59,008 nt of DNA from a virus, in IMG/VR virus record IMGVR_UViG_3300043777_000092, positions 1 to 59,008 of that record. One strand, given 5' to 3'. Below, piece by piece: positions 56,905 to 59,008 of the stretch (position 1 is its first letter; each line of letters opens with the position of its first letter). A program made the position numbers and the translations under genes. Under the pieces are notes generated by a model. The model made no database searches. It had not been told where the DNA came from and worked only from the letters and a program-made list of their open reading frames with translations.

Positions 56905-57216
56905 TCAGTCTGCTTGGATTTGATGCTCGCACACGTGCAGCTCATCGTCGGGAAGGTCTGGCTCGAACAGATACGTGTCATCAGGATGGATTAAGAATAC
57001 TCGCCCTGTTGGACAGTCTATCGTGTGGCCAGTTACCGGCCTGACGCGCACGATCATGCCCTGGGTTTTCCGCCAGACATGGTGGTGGGTCCCAGGAAAC
57101 CCATCACAGCAAACCGGGGCGGCTGGCGCAATCCGTACCGGCTGCCACTCACTCTCTGGATCATAGGGTTCGTGGCCTGCCGCGATTGCTTTGTCGTTCA
57201 TGCCCCAGTCGCTCAT
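56905..57216 (-). CDS. Small unknown protein
   Basis: The 103-residue product starts MSDWGMNDKAIAAGHEPYDP at the ATG overlapping the resolvase-like stop. It has a CCDGFPGTHHHVWRK segment and TPGH-like VTGHTIDCPTGRVFLIHPDD, His and Cys positions that could bind metal. No family is recognised. Confidence 0.6.
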   Translation of the reverse strand: MSDWGMNDKAIAAGHEPYDPESEWQPVRIAPAAPVCCDGFPGTHHHVWRKTQGMIVRVRPVTGHTIDCPTGRVFLIHPDDTYLFEPDLPDDELHVCEHQIQAD

Positions 57217-57422
57217 ATCGCTTTCACCTTGCACTGCACCCCGACGATTGTTAGGAACACGCGGAACTGATTCTGACGCGTCTCCTTGGTACACACGAGG
57301 TCCACTTTCTCTTCCAGCATCTCCCCTTTACTGCCGGCGCCGCGGACCACTGAGAACCCTGCGGCCTCAAAGAGATTGCGGACCTCGTGCTCAAAAGCTC
57401 GGCCCTTGGTTGCGGTACTCAA
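57213..57422 (-). CDS. Short PD-(D/E)XK resolvase-like protein
   Basis: The 69-residue product has KGRAFEHEVRNLFEAAGFSV, RGAGSKGEMLEEKVDLVCTK and the final VQCKVKAI. The Glu, Asp and QxK-like positions are those of archaeal-type Holliday junction resolvases and related nucleases. It stops right after the catalytic strand and is thus about half the usual length, so it may be truncated or minimal. The TTG start overlaps the preceding stop (TTGA). Confidence 0.55.
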   Translation of the reverse strand: MSTATKGRAFEHEVRNLFEAAGFSVVRGAGSKGEMLEEKVDLVCTKETRQNQFRVFLTIVGVQCKVKAI

Positions 57423-57721
57423 TCTTCTTCCTTTTCCTTCCGCACGCGCACCTTGACCTTTTCGCCCTCGGGAATCAGCTCAATCTCGATGTCCTCGTAG
57501 ACGTAGGTCTTGCGGTTGTGGCGGTGCATCAAAGCAATCAGTTTGGTTTTGAGTTCAACTTCGCGCTTAGTCATCTCCATGCGCTCGTCGCGGCCTTCGT
57601 CGTAGTCGAGGGCGGCTTGGTTCAGTTCGTGGATCGCGCTGTCCTCCATCGTGGGCAGGCGCGGCGGGGCTTCCTTGCTCTTCTTGGTGGGCTTGTCTGC
57701 TGCTTTGCCTTTAACTGCCAA
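57419..57721 (-). CDS. Small helical phage protein, TTG start, shared N-terminal tail
   Basis: The 100-residue product starts with TTG after GGAGGAAC. It has a Lys/Pro-rich tail (AVKGKAADKPTKKSKEAPPR) and then two helices and strands (VELKTKLIALMHRHNRKTYV; EDIEIELIPEGEKVKVRVRK). The body is a type I have seen in other phages, of unknown role. The first 71 bases are 68/71 identical to the start of the HNH gene at 58142-58492, a partial duplication. Confidence 0.65.
   Translation of the reverse strand: MAVKGKAADKPTKKSKEAPPRLPTMEDSAIHELNQAALDYDEGRDERMEMTKREVELKTKLIALMHRHNRKTYVYEDIEIELIPEGEKVKVRVRKEKEED
57650..57720. repeat. 71-bp direct repeat, copy A (copy B at 58421-58491)
   Basis: These bases encode the Lys/Pro-rich N-terminus of the 100-residue protein. 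They match 58421-58491, the start of an HNH gene, at 68 of 71 positions, including a stretch of 50 identical bases. The high nucleotide identity points to a recent copy or recombination event. Confidence 0.95.
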
Positions 57722-57732
57722 AGTTCCTCCTT

Positions 57733-57915
57733 TTACGGTTGTTTGTCCCAGATGTTGCCGAGAATTTCCTTCTGCCTATCTGAAAGCCTGCGATTGCGCG
57801 TCCATTGATCAGTGATTGACTCCACGAACGATTGCTCCCATGCGGAAAGGCGGTCCAACTCAAGCCCGTCAAGGATGTAGTCGATCGCTTGGTCCGTGAG
57901 TTCTTCTTGCTTCAC
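57733..57915 (-). CDS. Small helical unknown protein, GTG start
   Basis: The 60-residue product starts with GTG at 57915, overlapping the preceding TAG by one base, with GAGG eight bases before. It reads KQEELTDQAIDYILDGLELD, then WEQSFVESITDQWTRNRRLS and QKEILGNIWDKQP, three amphipathic helices. No family is recognised. Confidence 0.6.
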   Translation of the reverse strand: MKQEELTDQAIDYILDGLELDRLSAWEQSFVESITDQWTRNRRLSDRQKEILGNIWDKQP

Positions 57916-58142
57916 TAGAAAAACCTCATCACGGGATGCCGCGGGCAGGTGTCCACGTTGGGACCGAATGGCTTTGAACACCTGTCGCAAATATAAGCAT
58001 CGCAAGTGTGCTGTTTGTCCAGTGGATAATCACATTGCTTGGTGCTAACCGCATCGCAGAATTCACATTTCGGAGCGCGCTTGCGACCACGCGAGCAAAC
58101 GATCACATGAGTGCCACCAATAATTTTGTGTTCACAGCCCAT
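57915..58142 (-). CDS. Small cysteine-rich zinc-binding protein
   Basis: The 75-residue product begins MGCEHKIIGGTHVIVCSRGR and has CEFCDAVSTKQCDYP and CDAYICDRCSKPFGP, at least three cysteine pairs for two zinc ions. Its ATG overlaps the HNH stop by one base (TGATG). It may help a neighbouring nuclease or bind nucleic acid itself. Confidence 0.65.
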   Translation of the reverse strand: MGCEHKIIGGTHVIVCSRGRKRAPKCEFCDAVSTKQCDYPLDKQHTCDAYICDRCSKPFGPNVDTCPRHPVMRFF

Positions 58143-58492
58143 CAGGGATGCTCTCCTCTCGCACCGCGGTGGCACCCGGAACACAGCGTGACAAGGTTGT
58201 CAGCGTTGTCCCAGCGGCGCGCACCGTAGTTTTGTGCAACGTGATGTGGTTCCATTTGGTCCAGCGGCACGAACGCTCCGCACTTCACGCAGTGGTGCCG
58301 GTCACGCTCCCAGACTTCGATGTACCGGCGCTTTTTGTCGATTCCGACAAGGTACTCGCGGCCATCGGTGGCAACAAACGAGTCGGCGTGCTCGTAATCT
58401 CCGCACTCCCGTTTAATCTTCGTGGGCAGGCGCGGCGGGGCTTCCTTGCTCTTCTTGGTGGGCTTGTCTGCGGGCTTGCCTTTAACTGCCAT
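58142..58492 (-). CDS. HNH endonuclease, mosaic gene
   Basis: The 116-residue product has a Lys/Pro-rich tail copied from the 57419-57721 gene (about 24 residues), a strand region (YLVGIDKKRRYIEVWERDRH) and an HNH core: HHCVKCGAFVPL, DQMEPHHVAQNYGARRWDN and NLVTLCSGCHRGARGE. The start at 58492 follows AAGGAGGAAT. The 3' half is identical over 127 bp to the partial gene at the window's right edge. It appears assembled from pieces of two genes. Confidence 0.8.
   Translation of the reverse strand: MAVKGKPADKPTKKSKEAPPRLPTKIKRECGDYEHADSFVATDGREYLVGIDKKRRYIEVWERDRHHCVKCGAFVPLDQMEPHHVAQNYGARRWDNADNLVTLCSGCHRGARGEHP
58182..58308. repeat. 127-bp exact repeat, internal copy (end copy 58882-59008)
   Basis: These 127 bases within the HNH core are identical to the last 127 bases of the window. 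Identity breaks exactly at 58181/58881 on one side and the other copy stops at the window edge. The length equals a common assembly k-mer size. Confidence 0.95.
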
Positions 58493-58500
58493 ATTCCTCC

Positions 58501-58842
58501 TTAAAATAGACGTGCTTGGCCCGTTTCTCTCTCTCGGCGTTCTCTTCGATGTTGCTTGTGGAGTTTCACATCGTAACGCAGGTGGCAACGCTGGCACATT
58601 GCCTTGAGGTGCTTGCGCCGCGGACATTTCGGATTATGGCAAAGATGGGCCACTGTGAGCACGATCTTCCCTTTCGCAAATTTGGCAGGCTCGCCGTTTC
58701 GTTCAACGCAGCGCCGCGGCCCTGGGTGTGTCCGATGGAGTCCGCACTCACCAGTGCATTCACAGCGACCACCTGAACGCGCGCGAACCTCATGCGAGAT
58801 CGCGGGCCAGTTCTTCGGATAGTTCTTGCGGTCTGCTGGCAT
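58501..58842 (-). CDS. HNH endonuclease
   Basis: The 113-residue protein has WPAISHEVRARSGGRCECTG, a Cys-rich insertion (RCVERNGEPAKFAKGKI), then VLTVAHLCHNPKCPRRKHLK and AMCQRCHLRYDVKLHKQ, a small HNH fold of the type found near terminase and replication genes in many phages. Its ATG overlaps the stop of the partial HNH gene by one base. It may assist packaging or recombination rather than homing. Confidence 0.8.
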   Translation of the reverse strand: MPADRKNYPKNWPAISHEVRARSGGRCECTGECGLHRTHPGPRRCVERNGEPAKFAKGKIVLTVAHLCHNPKCPRRKHLKAMCQRCHLRYDVKLHKQHRRERRERETGQARLF

Positions 58843-59008
58843 TATGGATGTTCACCTCGTGCGCCCCTGTGACACGCACTGCACAGCGTGACAAGGTTGT
58901 CAGCGTTGTCCCAGCGGCGCGCACCGTAGTTTTGTGCAACGTGATGTGGTTCCATTTGGTCCAGCGGCACGAACGCTCCGCACTTCACGCAGTGGTGCCG
59001 GTCACGCT
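58842..59008 (-). CDS. Partial HNH endonuclease at the right edge
   Basis: Only the C-terminal 55 or so codons are inside the window: the frame covers the HNH core (PHHVAQNYGARRWDNADN) and ends LCSACHRGARGEHP. Over 127 bases it is identical to the gene at 58142-58492. Beyond that the codons differ while the protein stays almost the same (SG to SA), showing true paralogues rather than a simple assembly echo. Confidence 0.75.
   Translation of the reverse strand, partial: RDRHHCVKCGAFVPLDQMEPHHVAQNYGARRWDNADNLVTLCSACHRGARGEHP

Noticed and set aside
1-59008. Complete circular genome
   Set aside because: The two ends share no overlap; the terminal repeat is with an internal position.

Overview
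This 59 kb window is most of the genome of a tailed double-stranded DNA phage, probably a short-tailed podovirus-like one. It has a P22-type portal, a capsid protein of the SU10/DUF5309 kind, a T7/P22-like tail tube and nozzle pair and ejection-type proteins, but no sheath, tape-measure or long-tail genes. No integrase, DNA polymerase or RNA polymerase is visible. The right edge ends in a 127-bp exact copy of an internal segment, which looks like a de Bruijn graph assembly break, so the genome is probably incomplete and is not shown to be circular. The host is unknown. Sec signal peptides ending in xAQ and the style of the secreted proteins would suit a soil bacterium such as an acidobacterium; that is weak inference.

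Almost every gene lies on the minus strand, so transcription runs right to left; the only plus-strand gene is an HNH/AP2 homing endonuclease at 21 kb. From right to left: (1) 54-59 kb, many small genes of mostly unknown function, three tandem HNH genes and a small resolvase-like protein; (2) 51-54 kb, the small terminase and a large terminase split into ATPase and nuclease genes by three inserted genes; (3) 43-51 kb, a glycosidase, a fibronectin-III protein and four proteins with Sec-type leaders; (4) 36-43 kb, portal, then a cargo island (two small genes, glycosyltransferase, interrupted radical SAM gene, HNH, methyltransferase, deoxyhypusine synthase-like enzyme) and an initiator-type tRNA; (5) 30-36 kb, two small paralogues, a 382-nt structured non-coding gap, scaffold, major capsid, small proteins and a second glycosyltransferase; (6) 20-30 kb, tail tube, nozzle, FN3 protein, two very large signal-peptide fibre or spike proteins and ejection proteins; (7) 9-18 kb, one 3150-residue polyvalent methylase-helicase protein; (8) 5-9 kb, small membrane proteins, a lipoprotein and a cysteine-peptidase-like protein, probably the lysis region; (9) 0-5 kb, a consensus promoter, five overlapping minigenes and a recombination module (an OB/annealing-like protein and a second protein, both with SSB-type tails, and a Cas4-like nuclease).

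The most striking signal not explained by genes is a 16-bp perfect palindrome, AGTCCAAATTTGGACT, present five times plus one 15/16 copy, in intergenic and coding DNA and in three different reading frames. This implies selection on the DNA itself, as for a dispersed operator, stoperator or partition-type site. Other notable points are the phage-borne deoxyhypusine synthase homologue, the initiator tRNA, an apparent ATC start codon, a TAA inside the radical SAM cysteine motif, and at least six predicted virion or surface proteins with Sec signal peptides.
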